Assembly: GCF_030325625.1 (NCBI RefSeq)
Contig: NZ_JACAIS010000001.1
Span: forward strand, 372,001 to 436,000
Length of the DNA: 64,000 nucleotides
Reading direction: 5' to 3'
Source of the DNA: Sphingobacterium sp. N143
GTDB taxonomy: Bacteria > Bacteroidota > Bacteroidia > Sphingobacteriales > Sphingobacteriaceae
Part shown: positions 38,489 to 47,148 of the stretch, piece by piece
Layout: each line of letters opens with the position of its first letter
How positions within the stretch are numbered: the stretch's first letter is position 1
Program-made: the position numbers and the translations under genes
Notes under the pieces: model-generated
Told to the model about the DNA's origin: nothing
Databases searched by the model: none
The model's input: only the letters and a program-made list of their open reading frames with translations

Positions 38489-39220
38489 TTATAACTGTTT
38501 TATTTTTAAATTCCTGAACGATACTCCCCTGGACCAGTCCTGTAGGGCCAATTTGCCACTGCTGTGCTGACCAAATTCGGGATAATCTTTAAAATTACTA
38601 TGCTTGACGAGATCTTTCCATTTTTGTGAATTAAAATCCATCTCCGCTGTTACTTTTCCATTGAGGTAAAATGTAACCTGTCCATCTTTTTGAACAACCC
38701 GTGATTCATTCCATTCCGCCATTGGTCTGGTATTGACAAAATTTTGCTGTGGTAAGAAGGTATATAAACATCCAGCACGTTTTAATGGTTTATCAAAGTC
38801 CGGATGGGAGTCGGCAAGCAGTTGATACTCTGGTCCTGAGTGATAGGTAGCATTGATGTCCGGTCTTTCCTGTACATTGATGAAGACCCCGCTATTACCT
38901 TCTTTTTCAAGTTTCCATTCGAATTTAAACTCGTAGTTTTTATACGCTTTATTGGTTACAAGATCGTATTTCTGGCTCTCATTATTCGGGTCGCAATAAA
39001 TAGCTCCATTTTTTATGACCCAAGGTGTTGGTGCATTTTTAGTATTGTTGTAGGTATGCCAATTGTTGAGCGTAGTACCATCAAATAAAAGCTCCCATCC
39101 TTCATGCTGCTCTTTTTCGGTCAATGTATTAGGCTCGTTTGTATCATTCTTACAGGCGACAAGGACACCTGCAAAACAGATGAATAAGGCCGTCTTTTTG
39201 ATGAGGTTTAAGTTGATCAT
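38489..39220 (-). CDS. DUF1080 (3-keto-disaccharide hydrolase-like) lipoprotein
   Basis: This 243-residue exported protein has a lipoprotein signal (FAGVLVACKNDTNE, Cys about 22). The mature part opens with the DUF1080 hallmark EGWELLFDGTTLNNWHTY and continues with YKNYEFKFEWKLEKEGNSGVFINVQE and an ending RGVSFRNLKIKQL. This is a concanavalin-like fold found in Bacteroidota sets that process oxidised (3-keto) glycosides, and some members are hydrolases of such sugars. Which sugar is used here is unknown. No carbohydrate genes sit beside it; the redox cassette at 58641 onwards is 20 kb away. Confidence 0.88.
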   Translation of the reverse strand: MINLNLIKKTALFICFAGVLVACKNDTNEPNTLTEKEQHEGWELLFDGTTLNNWHTYNNTKNAPTPWVIKNGAIYCDPNNESQKYDLVTNKAYKNYEFKFEWKLEKEGNSGVFINVQERPDINATYHSGPEYQLLADSHPDFDKPLKRAGCLYTFLPQQNFVNTRPMAEWNESRVVQKDGQVTFYLNGKVTAEMDFNSQKWKDLVKHSNFKDYPEFGQHSSGKLALQDWSRGVSFRNLKIKQL

Positions 39221-39359
39221 TGTTTAATTTGTATATGTTTTTTGAGTAAGTCCTAGCTAAAATAATTCTTAATCTTAACTTATGCGATTAATTCCTATTG
39301 CTTTGCAAATTTGTTACATAAATCAGTTTTTCCCCTAGTCTTTAATTTGTCCATAGCCC

Positions 39360-40091
39360 TTATTTTGTGGCAGAAATAATGAGCATCATCGGACGTCGTA
39401 GTTCGTCCCTCATTTCAGGAAAAACAGCTAACATATCTGCCGTTGGCTGTGGCTCAATGCAAGCTTTTATTGTAAATCCAGCTTGAAGGACCGTGTTAAA
39501 ATAGGCGGTAAGTGTCCGATGATATTTGGTGACTGTATTACCTAAAAATTTAGTTTCTTTTTTTTCTATCGTAAAGTAATGATCTATTGGCCAGTGCAGC
39601 TTATTTCCATTTTTTGCATAGATCCAGTCTTGTTCATGTCGGGCTGTAAAAATTGGATGCTCTACCGAGAAGATGAAATGGCCATTAGGTTTGAGCCAAT
39701 GAAATATATTATTGCATATCTGCGCAAAATCCGCGATATAATGGAAAGCCAATGAGCTGAGAATGATATCAAATTGCTCGTTCTGGTAGACCAATTCTTC
39801 CATGGCTTTCTGCTGATACACAATACCTGGAGAGGGATTGATCTTCCTGGCCTTTTTGAGCATTCTCTTTGATATATCAGTGCCAATAACGCTGTTGGCG
39901 CCATTTTCAATAGCATAGCGACAGTGCCAACCGAATCCGCAGCCGAGATCCAGCACATCTTTACCTTTAAAGTCGGGAAGAAGTTGCTGAAAAGCGGGCC
40001 ATTCTCCGGCGCCCAAAAGTCCTTTTTGTGAACGATACATCTTTTCGTATTCTTTGAAGAATTCTACATCATCATACTTGTTTTCCTGCAT
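39360..40091 (-). CDS. Class I SAM-dependent methyltransferase
   Basis: This 243-residue methyltransferase of the Methyltransf_11/25 type has motif I DVLDLGCGFGWHCRYA, acidic GTDIS at the end of strand 2, and FDIILSSLAFHYI as motif IV. The C-terminal half includes FSVEHPIFTARHEQDW, which is common in this Bacteroidota/Firmicutes group of uncharacterised enzymes. The start MQENKYDDVEFF fits the family. Single gene; the substrate is unknown. Confidence 0.88.
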   Translation of the reverse strand: MQENKYDDVEFFKEYEKMYRSQKGLLGAGEWPAFQQLLPDFKGKDVLDLGCGFGWHCRYAIENGANSVIGTDISKRMLKKARKINPSPGIVYQQKAMEELVYQNEQFDIILSSLAFHYIADFAQICNNIFHWLKPNGHFIFSVEHPIFTARHEQDWIYAKNGNKLHWPIDHYFTIEKKETKFLGNTVTKYHRTLTAYFNTVLQAGFTIKACIEPQPTADMLAVFPEMRDELRRPMMLIISATK

Positions 40092-40319
40092 AATATATTT
40101 CGGTTAGTTGAAGTTCAATCGCTTCAGAATATGTCACAATGTACACATTATAATGTTGTATACCATACAGAGCGCTTGATCTTGTAGAAATTAACCTGAT
40201 ATCATTTCCCAGAAATTCATATGATCAGACAGAGTAAGCATTTGCCATAGTTTGAGCAGTATATAAAAGGACGGGGGTGGATGTGACCTATTTTCAGGAT
40301 GGCGGATTGAAAATTGGTT

Positions 40320-40350
40320 CAACTAAGAGTGGCCGAGCCACTCTTAGTTG
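40320..40350. terminator. Strong hairpin after the aldo/keto reductase gene
   Basis: A perfect 14-bp stem (40320-40333 with 40337-40350) has a CGA loop. It lies 11 nt past the reductase stop. On the minus strand a T-rich stretch begins only about 5 nt later, so it is a good but not ideal terminator. Confidence 0.75.
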
Positions 40351-40360
40351 AAAGAACGGA

Positions 40361-41365
40361 TTAATGGTTGACTAAAGCCATGGCCCCTTCACTGTAACGT
40401 GCTCCTATATTAGGATATTTGTGCAGAATGGCCTCCATATTTTCAAGGTCAGCAGCTGATAACTGTATATCAAGGGCCTTTACATTTTCTTCCAGGTATT
40501 TTCTTTTTTTAGTTCCGGGAATGGGAATCATATCATTTCCCTGTGCCAATACCCAAGCGAGGGCAAGTTGAATTGCTGTACAGTTTTTAGCTGCGGCCAA
40601 TTCGGAAAATTCGGCGACCAAATGGGCGTTATTGCGTGCATGAGCTCCCTGATTGCGTGGCAAGGTTCTTCTGAAGTCGTCAGCAGCAAGGTTTTCCAGA
40701 TCCAATGCATTAGAAAATAGTCCGCGGGCAAGAGGAGCATAAGGAATTAAACTAATGCCCAATTCGTGTACAGTCGATAGAATTTCCTTTTCGACATCAC
40801 GCGTAAGGATGGAGTATTCACTCTGCAATGCTGCAATAGGATGTACAGCATTTGCTTTTCTTAGGGAAGCAGCTGATGCTTCACTTAAGCCTAGATATCT
40901 TACCTTTCCCTCTTTCACCAGATCGGCCATTGCACCTACGGTTTCCTCGATCGGAATATTGGGATCCACTCGGTGCGCATAATATAAGTCTATTGTTTCA
41001 ATGCCAAGTCGCTTTAAACTGTTTTCCACGGCTACTTTCACCCAGGCCGGTGAACCATCAAAATAGGTGCTTGCGGTGCCACTTGGGCCGGCAACCCCAT
41101 CTTTAAAACGAAAGCCAAATTTGGTGGCAATAAATACTTTGTCGCGATTGGGAACGAGGATCTTTGAAATAAGTTCTTCATTGGCCCCGTTACCGTACAT
41201 ATCTGCGGTATCCCAAAAATTGATGCCAAGATCCAGGGCCCTTTCCAATGTCGCAAGGCTTTCCTGTTCATCTGTAGGACCGTAAGCGAAGCTCATGCCC
41301 ATGCAGCCCAATCCAATAGCGGGGAGTTTTTCATTTGTAGTTCCAAGATTTCTATATTTCATCAT
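40361..41365 (-). CDS. Aldo/keto reductase
   Basis: This 334-residue NADPH-dependent reductase of the AKR TIM-barrel family resembles the YakC/AKR13-type. It has GLGCMGMSFAYGP at the N-terminus, FWDTADMYGNGANEELI (catalytic Asp and Tyr), a Lys in KVFIATKFGF, a His in DLYYAHRVDP, and the cofactor loop IPIPGTKKRKYLEEN. Full length. An AraC regulator is encoded 80 nt upstream on the same strand, the common arrangement for an inducible reductase. The substrate is unknown. Confidence 0.92.
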   Translation of the reverse strand: MMKYRNLGTTNEKLPAIGLGCMGMSFAYGPTDEQESLATLERALDLGINFWDTADMYGNGANEELISKILVPNRDKVFIATKFGFRFKDGVAGPSGTASTYFDGSPAWVKVAVENSLKRLGIETIDLYYAHRVDPNIPIEETVGAMADLVKEGKVRYLGLSEASAASLRKANAVHPIAALQSEYSILTRDVEKEILSTVHELGISLIPYAPLARGLFSNALDLENLAADDFRRTLPRNQGAHARNNAHLVAEFSELAAAKNCTAIQLALAWVLAQGNDMIPIPGTKKRKYLEENVKALDIQLSAADLENMEAILHKYPNIGARYSEGAMALVNH

Positions 41366-41446
41366 GATGACGTTTTTAGTTCAATACAAAATTAATAACG
41401 GAACCCACGAATAGACTTAAGACAATCAAACAGATTGTTATACAAT

Positions 41447-42355
41447 TCAAACAGTACTGTTTCTGACCTGATTTGGCGACATCCCTGTTTGTTTCTTGAA
41501 AAAGTTAGTGAAATAGGAGGGATATTCAAATCCCAAGCTGTAAGCAATATCTGCAATATTCCAATTGGTATGCAGTAGGAGTGCTTTGGCTTCCTGGGCT
41601 ACACGATTCGCAATGTGGGTGCTCGTTGTTTTACCTGTTGTTTCTTTGACCGCCCTATTGAGATGGTTGATATGTACCGAAAGTGCGTGGGCATAATCAG
41701 CAGGGCTCTTCAACTGGAGGCTAAGTTGTAATGTATGGATTGGAAACTGCCGTTCCAACAGCTCAAGAAAAAGCCCCGAAACCCGCGTCGATGCATTGGT
41801 ATAAGAGCCGAAGTTTTCGGCTGGACTCGATTTCATGGTCTCATGAATCAACAAGTGTAAATAACTTCGCAGTATGTCATCCTTATGGATATAACTGGAA
41901 TTCATTTCGGCCATCATTTTTTGGAAAATAGATGAGATCTCCTTTAATTGCATTTGGTCCGGAAAATAGACCGGGTTACTGCCAATCTTAAAAAGTGGTG
42001 AGTCTTTCAGGCTGTCCATCCGTTCGCTATGCTGTATAAATTCCTCCGTAAAGACACAATACCAGCCAGATTGAGCTGTAGATTCCGGCTCCCAGGCATA
42101 AGGAACAACCGGGTTGGCAAATAGCATGGCAGGTCTATCAATCTGTATCCACTTATCTGCGTAATATAATTTTCCACGGCCAATAATAAGGGATGTTTTA
42201 TAGAAATCACGGCGATTATAAGGGGATACGACAGTACAAGTTGCTCTGCTAAAAACATTGAAATGCCCAATTCCAGTATTGTTCAGTGCCAAATCAGGAT
42301 TCAATAATCCAGGTTGTCTTTTATAAAATTCTGTTACACTTTCAGCTGATTTCAT
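41447..42355 (-). CDS. AraC-family transcriptional regulator (upstream of aldo/keto reductase)
   Basis: This protein of about 302 residues has an N-terminal cupin-like ligand domain (LYYADKWIQIDRPAMLFANPVVPYAWEP) and a C-terminal AraC domain with two helix-turn-helices. The second ends IADIAYSLGFEYPSYFTNFFKKQTGMSPNQVR. The frame extends to 42382, but the ATG at 42355 fits the family start. It is read in the same direction as the aldo/keto reductase and divergent from the ArsC-like gene. It probably controls the reductase; the inducer is unknown. Confidence 0.9.
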   Translation of the reverse strand: MKSAESVTEFYKRQPGLLNPDLALNNTGIGHFNVFSRATCTVVSPYNRRDFYKTSLIIGRGKLYYADKWIQIDRPAMLFANPVVPYAWEPESTAQSGWYCVFTEEFIQHSERMDSLKDSPLFKIGSNPVYFPDQMQLKEISSIFQKMMAEMNSSYIHKDDILRSYLHLLIHETMKSSPAENFGSYTNASTRVSGLFLELLERQFPIHTLQLSLQLKSPADYAHALSVHINHLNRAVKETTGKTTSTHIANRVAQEAKALLLHTNWNIADIAYSLGFEYPSYFTNFFKKQTGMSPNQVRNSTV

Positions 42356-42474
42356 ATAACTAAAATAAAGAAATAGAAGCAATTGTACGTCATCAGGGGT
42401 TCAGTTTCTAAAACAGTTTATGCTACTGCAATAGAATCTGATTATTTTATATCCATGATTTAGAATTTAGTTGT

Positions 42475-42482
42475 TACTTTTG
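42475..42482 (+). promoter_or_regulatory. -7 promoter box of the ArsC-like gene
   Basis: TACTTTTG matches TAnnTTTG and lies 58 nt before the ATG. No good -33 element was found. Confidence 0.35.
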
Positions 42483-42539
42483 GAGGTACCGAATGACTGT
42501 GTCTTTTTATGTAGATACACTATAATCCCTTTTTTGGTC

Positions 42540-42884
42540 ATGATCAAAATTTATCATAATTTACAGTGCAGTAAAAGTTGCGCAGCCCTGGATTTTTTGC
42601 AACAACAGGATACTGAAATAGAAGTGCAAGAATATTTAAATGATGTTCCTACAAAATCCCAGTTGATTGACCTATTGGATCAGCTTGGCCTGAACCCTTT
42701 GGAGCTCATCAGAAAAACAGAGCCCATATTTCAAGAGCGATTTCTCAACCTGAAACTGACCGATGAGCAATGGATTGATGCCATGCTGGCTTATCCTATT
42801 TTAATTGAACGTCCAATTATAGTAAAGGACAATAAGGCAGTCATTGGCCGGCCGATAGAAAAGGTCATCGCACTGTTTAAATAA
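42540..42884 (+). CDS. ArsC-family (arsenate reductase-like) protein
   Basis: This 114-residue protein of the glutaredoxin-like ArsC/YfgD family has the start IKIYHNLQCSKSCAAL with Cys in the active position. The C-terminal ILIERPIIVKDNKAVIGRP carries the two arginines that bind the oxyanion in true ArsC, and an Arg in LIRKTEP is the third. The full set favours a functional ArsC-like enzyme using glutathione or another thiol. There is no ars operon around it, and Spx/YfgD relatives have other roles, so arsenate reduction is not assured. The upstream extension to 42471 has no family similarity. Confidence 0.85.
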   Translation: MIKIYHNLQCSKSCAALDFLQQQDTEIEVQEYLNDVPTKSQLIDLLDQLGLNPLELIRKTEPIFQERFLNLKLTDEQWIDAMLAYPILIERPIIVKDNKAVIGRPIEKVIALFK

Positions 42885-43076
42885 TAGCTCTTAATCCTCC
42901 TGCTTGCTCAACAGATGGTGATAATCTCGGCCAATACCCCTCATTAATCGGTAAATCGTTTGGCCTGGCATCCATGATGAAATGAGGTACACCATCAGGT
43001 TTAGGTATGAACCTTTCAGCTGCTGAGCTGAAAATAAAACCACTTCTTGGCAGAATTGTTATATGAAGTAAAAGTT

Positions 43077-43517
43077 ATGAATAAATTATCATCCATAAGT
43101 TCCATCGTCCTGGCTTTTCTTATCCATACGGCTTGTCAATCCCCAGTAAAGCAAGGCGAAAAGACAACGGGAGAAAATGCTCAAGAGGAGTTAAAAACCG
43201 AACAAAAAGGGATTACTTTCAATGATGGTCAACTATCGAAAAACCTAGAATTCACTTCCGGACATACGGATACCATTGGTTTTTCTGTTCATATACCAGA
43301 TTCGGTCCATATTCTGGTCAAGTCCCCAATGGATACCGCCAACATCAGGATTAGTCAGCTGCTCTTTCCAAATGGTACATCGGATGGTCCTTTTGGAAAA
43401 GAACTCCTATATCAATTTAGCGATACTGGGCAATACTACCTCACGATCAATGAGAATAAAATGGTTGGTAATGCGTATACAGGGCCGTATGAAGTGGAAA
43501 TATTGCCAATGGATTAA
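43077..43517 (+). CDS. Putative lipoprotein, 146 residues
   Basis: Unrecognised family. The ATG at 43077 gives a clean lipoprotein signal (SSISSIVLAFLIHTACQSP). A low-complexity acidic/polar linker (GEKTTGENAQEELKTEQK) follows, then a beta-rich domain of about 95 residues. It contains GHTDTIGFSVHIPDSVHILVKS and QYYLTINENKMVG, which looks like a C2-like or PKD/PPC-type beta-sandwich. The open frame extends ten codons further upstream, but that part is not signal-like. It is convergent with another lipoprotein gene across a perfect 21-bp terminator. Confidence 0.75.
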   Translation: MNKLSSISSIVLAFLIHTACQSPVKQGEKTTGENAQEELKTEQKGITFNDGQLSKNLEFTSGHTDTIGFSVHIPDSVHILVKSPMDTANIRISQLLFPNGTSDGPFGKELLYQFSDTGQYYLTINENKMVGNAYTGPYEVEILPMD

Positions 43518-43606
43518 TACCGTGGTCATCTGAACTGAATTTTCCAGGAGTTTCATGCTGATTATTCCAATTCGATGCGATGACTGTTGTATTGAACAAT
43601 GCCGTA

Positions 43607-43653
43607 GGAACAAATAAAAATGCCAATGTTTAATTGGCATTTTTATTTGTTCC
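43607..43653. terminator. Bidirectional terminator, 21-bp perfect stem
   Basis: Arms 43607-43627 and 43633-43653 are exactly complementary around GTTTA. The A/T tracts in the stem serve both convergent lipoprotein genes. Confidence 0.9.
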
Positions 43654-43669
43654 ATAAAGACCGGGGAAA

Positions 43670-44116
43670 TTATTCCTTGTTTCCTTTATAGGTGATTTCA
43701 CCATTGATGTATAAGCTCATATTGTTTTCATCATATTTATACATGTCATTTTGGTACTGATTATGATCTCCTTTATCGAGGATAATCGTTTTTTTACTGT
43801 CATCCGGTAGGAAGAGTTCAATTTTGGACTTATCATCATTAGCCACCACAAAGGCACTCATTATTGCTTCACCTTCTTGAGGCTTAACGGGATTCAAACG
43901 GGTGCCCACGTTGAACACTTGAATACAGCCTTGTTTGATCTCACTCCAAGTTTGACCCGCCCCAACGAGGCATCCGTGTTCATCTTTGCTACCTCCGATA
44001 GCTGGAGCTTCTTCCTCAGTTTGGTTTTCAGTTTTTTCAGAAGTGCCAGCTTGTTGCGGGTTGTTACAGGAAGTAAAGAAGAGGAGCCCTAAAGACATAT
44101 ATGCTATTTTTTTCAT
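43670..44116 (-). CDS. Putative lipoprotein with paired-Cys GC..TW..GC motif
   Basis: This 148-residue exported protein has a lipobox (LLFFTSCNNP, Cys17) and an acidic linker (EKTENQTEEEAP). A compact motif HGCLVGAGQTWSEIKQGCIQVF follows, in which two Cys could form a disulfide. I recall this GC-xxxAGxTW-xxxKxxC motif from other Bacteroidota proteins without an assigned function. A beta-rich C-terminus (KIELFLPDDSKKTIILDKGD) completes it. Single gene, convergent with the lipoprotein at 43077. Confidence 0.78.
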   Translation of the reverse strand: MKKIAYMSLGLLFFTSCNNPQQAGTSEKTENQTEEEAPAIGGSKDEHGCLVGAGQTWSEIKQGCIQVFNVGTRLNPVKPQEGEAIMSAFVVANDDKSKIELFLPDDSKKTIILDKGDHNQYQNDMYKYDENNMSLYINGEITYKGNKE

Positions 44117-44417
44117 TTGGATTGGTTTTTATATGTTCTGTTCTTGTCTTGCAATAAATATACCATAATCTGCAGTGTAGCCGTATTATTCTGGGCAGGG
44201 CGGTGCTTATTCAATGACAGATGGCGATATTGCCATAGGACAAGTGGAATTTACCTCCTGTTTACTAATATTGTAGCTATACATTTAATATGATCACCTG
44301 TCTTCATATTATAATTTTTTGAAGAGGAGCAGCTTGGCCTAGGTATCGCTAGCCGAATGATATGTTTTAAGGAATGAAAATGAGGAGTGGCAGGGGATGA
44401 ATTAATCTAAAAAGCAC
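44117..44417. other. Intergenic region, no gene seen
   Basis: These 301 bases separate the divergent lipoprotein and SRPBCC genes. No convincing frame, RNA or promoter match was found; a GAGGAG purine stretch near 44324 is too far from the next ATG. Confidence 0.55.
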
Positions 44418-44849
44418 ATGGAAGAAACAGCGCAACATAGCAATAATCTGGTATCGGTCATATTGGTTGAAGCACCGATTGACATGGTTTGGAAACATTG
44501 GATCAGACCCGAGTCCATAAAACAGTGGAATGTTCCATTTGATGATTGGCATTGCCCGGAAGTTACAAACGATTTTAGGGAAGGCGGGCGGTTTAACTTT
44601 AGAATGGAGCAAAAAAATAGTCAAGACGGTTTTAATTATAGTGGAATATACACCCGTATAACGACCATGGAATATATTGAAAGTGATTGCGGGGGAAGGT
44701 CTTGTGTGGTGGAGTTTCAAGCTATTGATAACAATACGATTATTCGTGAGATTTTTGAACCTGATCCTACCACGCCATTGGATGTACAGCAAAACTTTAC
44801 AGATTCGGTCCTGTTGAATTTTAAAAACTTTGTTGAGAGCAGCAGGTGA
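44418..44849 (+). CDS. SRPBCC/AHSA1-like protein
   Basis: This 143-residue protein has the START/Bet v1-like helix-grip fold of the AHSA1 group. The opening VSVILVEAPIDMVWKHWIRPESIKQW is the standard first strand and helix. FREGGRFNFRMEQK and YIESDCGGRSCVVEF continue the sheet, and the long C-terminal helix ends LLNFKNFVES. Such proteins bind hydrophobic ligands or act as stress-related chaperone-like factors; the role here is unknown. A terminator for this gene lies within the 3' end of the convergent YqaE gene. Confidence 0.87.
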   Translation: MEETAQHSNNLVSVILVEAPIDMVWKHWIRPESIKQWNVPFDDWHCPEVTNDFREGGRFNFRMEQKNSQDGFNYSGIYTRITTMEYIESDCGGRSCVVEFQAIDNNTIIREIFEPDPTTPLDVQQNFTDSVLLNFKNFVESSR

Positions 44850-44873
44850 TGCTCGAGCTGAGGGGAAGCGTTT

Positions 44874-45068
44874 TTAATGACGCATACTTCGCTCCAAACG
44901 TTGTATGCGTTTTTTGTTTTTGCCATCGACCCGAGATGCAACAGCCCAAATCGCTGCAGGCAACCAGCCAAGAATCGTGAGCTGAAGTATCAAACAAATA
45001 ATTCCACTGAAAATTTTACCTCGTAAAAAAAAGGATAACCAAGGAAGCAATACGGCGATTAATATCAT
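44874..45068 (-). CDS. YqaE/Pmp3-family small membrane protein
   Basis: This 64-residue protein has two hydrophobic segments (about 3-15 and 19-42) and the Pmp3 core LPWLSFFLRGKIFSGIICLILQLTILGWLPAAIWAV in outline. This family responds to salt, cold or envelope stress in yeast, plants and bacteria. A basic tail (KNKKRIQRLERSMRH) extends past the usual 50-55 residues. The gene ends 25 nt from the convergent SRPBCC gene, and the latter's terminator hairpin overlaps its last codons. Confidence 0.88.
   Translation of the reverse strand: MILIAVLLPWLSFFLRGKIFSGIICLILQLTILGWLPAAIWAVASRVDGKNKKRIQRLERSMRH
44880..44920 (+). terminator. Terminator of the SRPBCC gene inside the yqaE 3' end
   Basis: ACGCATAC (44880-44887) pairs with GTATGCGT (44903-44910), followed by TTTTTGTTTTT. 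It overlaps the last 15 or so codons of the minus-strand YqaE gene. Confidence 0.75.
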
Positions 45069-45352
45069 ATGAACTGGTTTGCTAAGAGATAAATATTAAA
45101 CATCAAAAACAATATGCCCTTGATTTCTATCCATTTAATGGGCATGTGATTTATTTCCAAACAAAAATCAGTAATAATATAAAATAAAACAAATATTATT
45201 ATCCTTGATGACTAATATCGTCCGTATGCATATTTGGAAATTGGATAAGGGAAATGTTAAGAAAACTTAAAATATGTCATTTCCAGCCTTATTTTAAATT
45301 TTGGAATAGGAATGGCATTAATGTTGATGTTTTCCTGTCGAATATTTTTTAG

Positions 45353-45592
45353 ATGCAGTTTACAATAGAACTAATGACGGAACAAATGGAAAATAATAAA
45401 AACATTATTGAGAATTTGGATAGAAGGTATAAAAACTACTTAGAAGACGATGGAAAATGGCTCAATGAAGGATTTAAGAACATTTTCATTGATGGCGAAC
45501 CTAGTAGAAATAATCTAAAAACATCAGTGTATCTGATGTTACCAGAAGACATCAGAGAACATGTCGATCAATTATTGGACAGTTCAATCTAA
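45353..45592 (+). CDS. Small hypothetical protein, 79 residues
   Basis: Not recognised. The protein is soluble, charged and Asn/Glu/Lys-rich, probably mostly helical, with NIIENLDRRYKNYLEDDGKWLNEGF in the middle and the end PEDIREHVDQLLDSSI. The composition looks coding rather than random. No partner gene is near it: 284 nt lie upstream and 448 nt downstream without genes. A weak AACCTA/TAGGTT hairpin plus T-run at about 45650 may be its terminator. Confidence 0.5.
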   Translation: MQFTIELMTEQMENNKNIIENLDRRYKNYLEDDGKWLNEGFKNIFIDGEPSRNNLKTSVYLMLPEDIREHVDQLLDSSI

Positions 45593-46040
45593 TAAGTATA
45601 AGAGAGCCAATAAATTCAATCTAAATCATGTTAATCATAGCAGTACAGGAACCTATGTAGGTTTTTATTACTTGATATGGTATTTCATGGATGATTTTAT
45701 TGGCTAATTTATGAACCAAACCTTGATTTCTTTTCTTTCATTTTTCCTACCGGTTTAAGACCTAATTTTTACCCTGACCATACGCCACATTGTCCCAAAT
45801 AGTGGTCTACAGTTTCTCGTGACCACAATAGCTTTTTTCATCTTGATTTTGTGAAATGTCAATTTTTTTTGCCAGAAGGGCTGTGCTGTCCTTAGCCGCT
45901 ATTCATTCGAAGTGTGTTATGTTTTCGTGTAATCTAATTTCAAAAAAATTATAATTTGTTTGAAATTTGACAAAACAATTTCCAGCCAAATGATATTATG
46001 ATGGTAATTCTTATTACTAATTATAAATAAAAATTTATGA
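45593..46040. other. Intergenic region before the truncated GH30 gene
   Basis: These 448 bases contain no recognisable gene. A 15-codon frame beginning ATGAACCAAACC at 45711 looks signal-peptide-like but stops at once, and an imperfect GTGGTC/GACCAC repeat plus T-run lies at 45802-45838. An ATG at 46037 opens four codons only. They may be remnants of the missing 5' part of the GH30 gene, but no homology was recognised. Confidence 0.45.
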
Positions 46041-47021
46041 ACAGCAAATAGCATCAGTGGGAAATGGTTCAACGGGCTTAACCTCAATACCTCCTCAACA
46101 GCTTTCGCACGTTATTTAGCAGGATTTGCCAAAGCTTATCAAAATGAAGGAATTACCATTAATGCCATATCGCCCAGCAATGAACCTGAAAACGTATTTT
46201 CCGACTGGGATGCGTCCTATTGGGCTTCTAATAAATTGGGCGAATTTATTACCAATAATCTTAGACCCGCACTTCAGGAAGAAGGCTTGCAAAATACAAA
46301 AATCATATCCTCTGAAAACGCAGCCTGGGGGACTGCAAATACCTACCTGTCGGGAATGGATAGGAGCAACATCGATATTTTGGCTGGACATGGATATGTT
46401 GAAATCAGTGAAATTATAAGCGGTAAAAGGGGGGGTAATCAAAATCCATCAAAATGGACTTTTTCGACCGGAGGAAAACCGATGTGGGTAACTGAAGCGT
46501 CTGATGATGGTGGCAGCTACGATAGTGGTATTGAAGGTGGTTTAAAACTTGCTGTCAATATGCATAAATTACTTGCCGATTGTGATGCCAGTGCCTATAT
46601 CTTTTGGTTAGGGATGCTTGCATTTCAAAATAATGAAGCACTAATTTGTACAAGAAGTGATGGCTCACTGGAATTTACCAAAGCTTATGATGTACTGGGA
46701 CATTATTCGAGATTTGTCAAAGCTGACTATAGACGTATCCATGTCGCGGTTCAGAATGGAAATGGCTTGTTGATATCTTCTTATAAAGATCCCCAAACCG
46801 GAAAATTTACCATCATTATCACCAATCCTGGCACTACGGCGGTACCGTTGGATATTCAGCTTTCTGGGGTCACAGGTGGTCAGCTAGCAAACTACCAGAC
46901 AACGGCAAATAGCAGTGGGCATTGGAACCTGGCAAGTGCTATTTCTCCAAGTGCAAATGGTATATATAACTTAACTATTCCAGCCAAAAGTATTTCTACC
47001 TTGGCAGGTACCAAACAGTAA
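46041..47021 (+). pseudogene. GH30 glucuronoxylanase-like gene lacking its 5' part
   Basis: The frame is open from after a TGA at 46038-46040 to the TAA at 47019-47021, without an early ATG. The sequence is the second half of a GH30 (XynC-like) enzyme. Visible are LNTSSTAFARYLAGFAKAY, the acid/base in AISPSNEPENVF (Glu codon at 46182), the nucleophile in WVTEASDDGG (Glu codon at 46494), and the C-terminal beta domain (GHYSRFVKADYRRIHVAV to IPAKSISTLAG). The signal peptide and the first strands of the TIM barrel are absent. A TTG at 46236 could start translation but would exclude the acid/base residue. Probably an inactive relic. Confidence 0.82.
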
Positions 47022-47037
47022 TGATAGAAATAGTTTA

Positions 47038-47078
47038 GCAAGCAAGGGCCGATGTATCATCGGGCCCTTGCTTTGTCA
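47038..47078 (+). terminator. Terminator after the GH30 relic
   Basis: AGCAAGGGCC-GAT pairs with ATC-GGGCCCTTGCT with one bulged base, followed by TTGT. It lies 19 nt past the stop. Confidence 0.8.
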
Positions 47079-47148
47079 TGCGGTGCTTCTTGAAATTTGT
47101 TTATATTTACCCCCTTATTCTACATCAATCCATAAACAAAGACGTTTT

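Noticed and set aside
45711..45758. 15-codon frame with signal-peptide look (MNQTLISFLSFFLPV)
   Set aside because: Stops after 15 codons, and no continuation with homology was seen; kept only as a remark in the gap entry.
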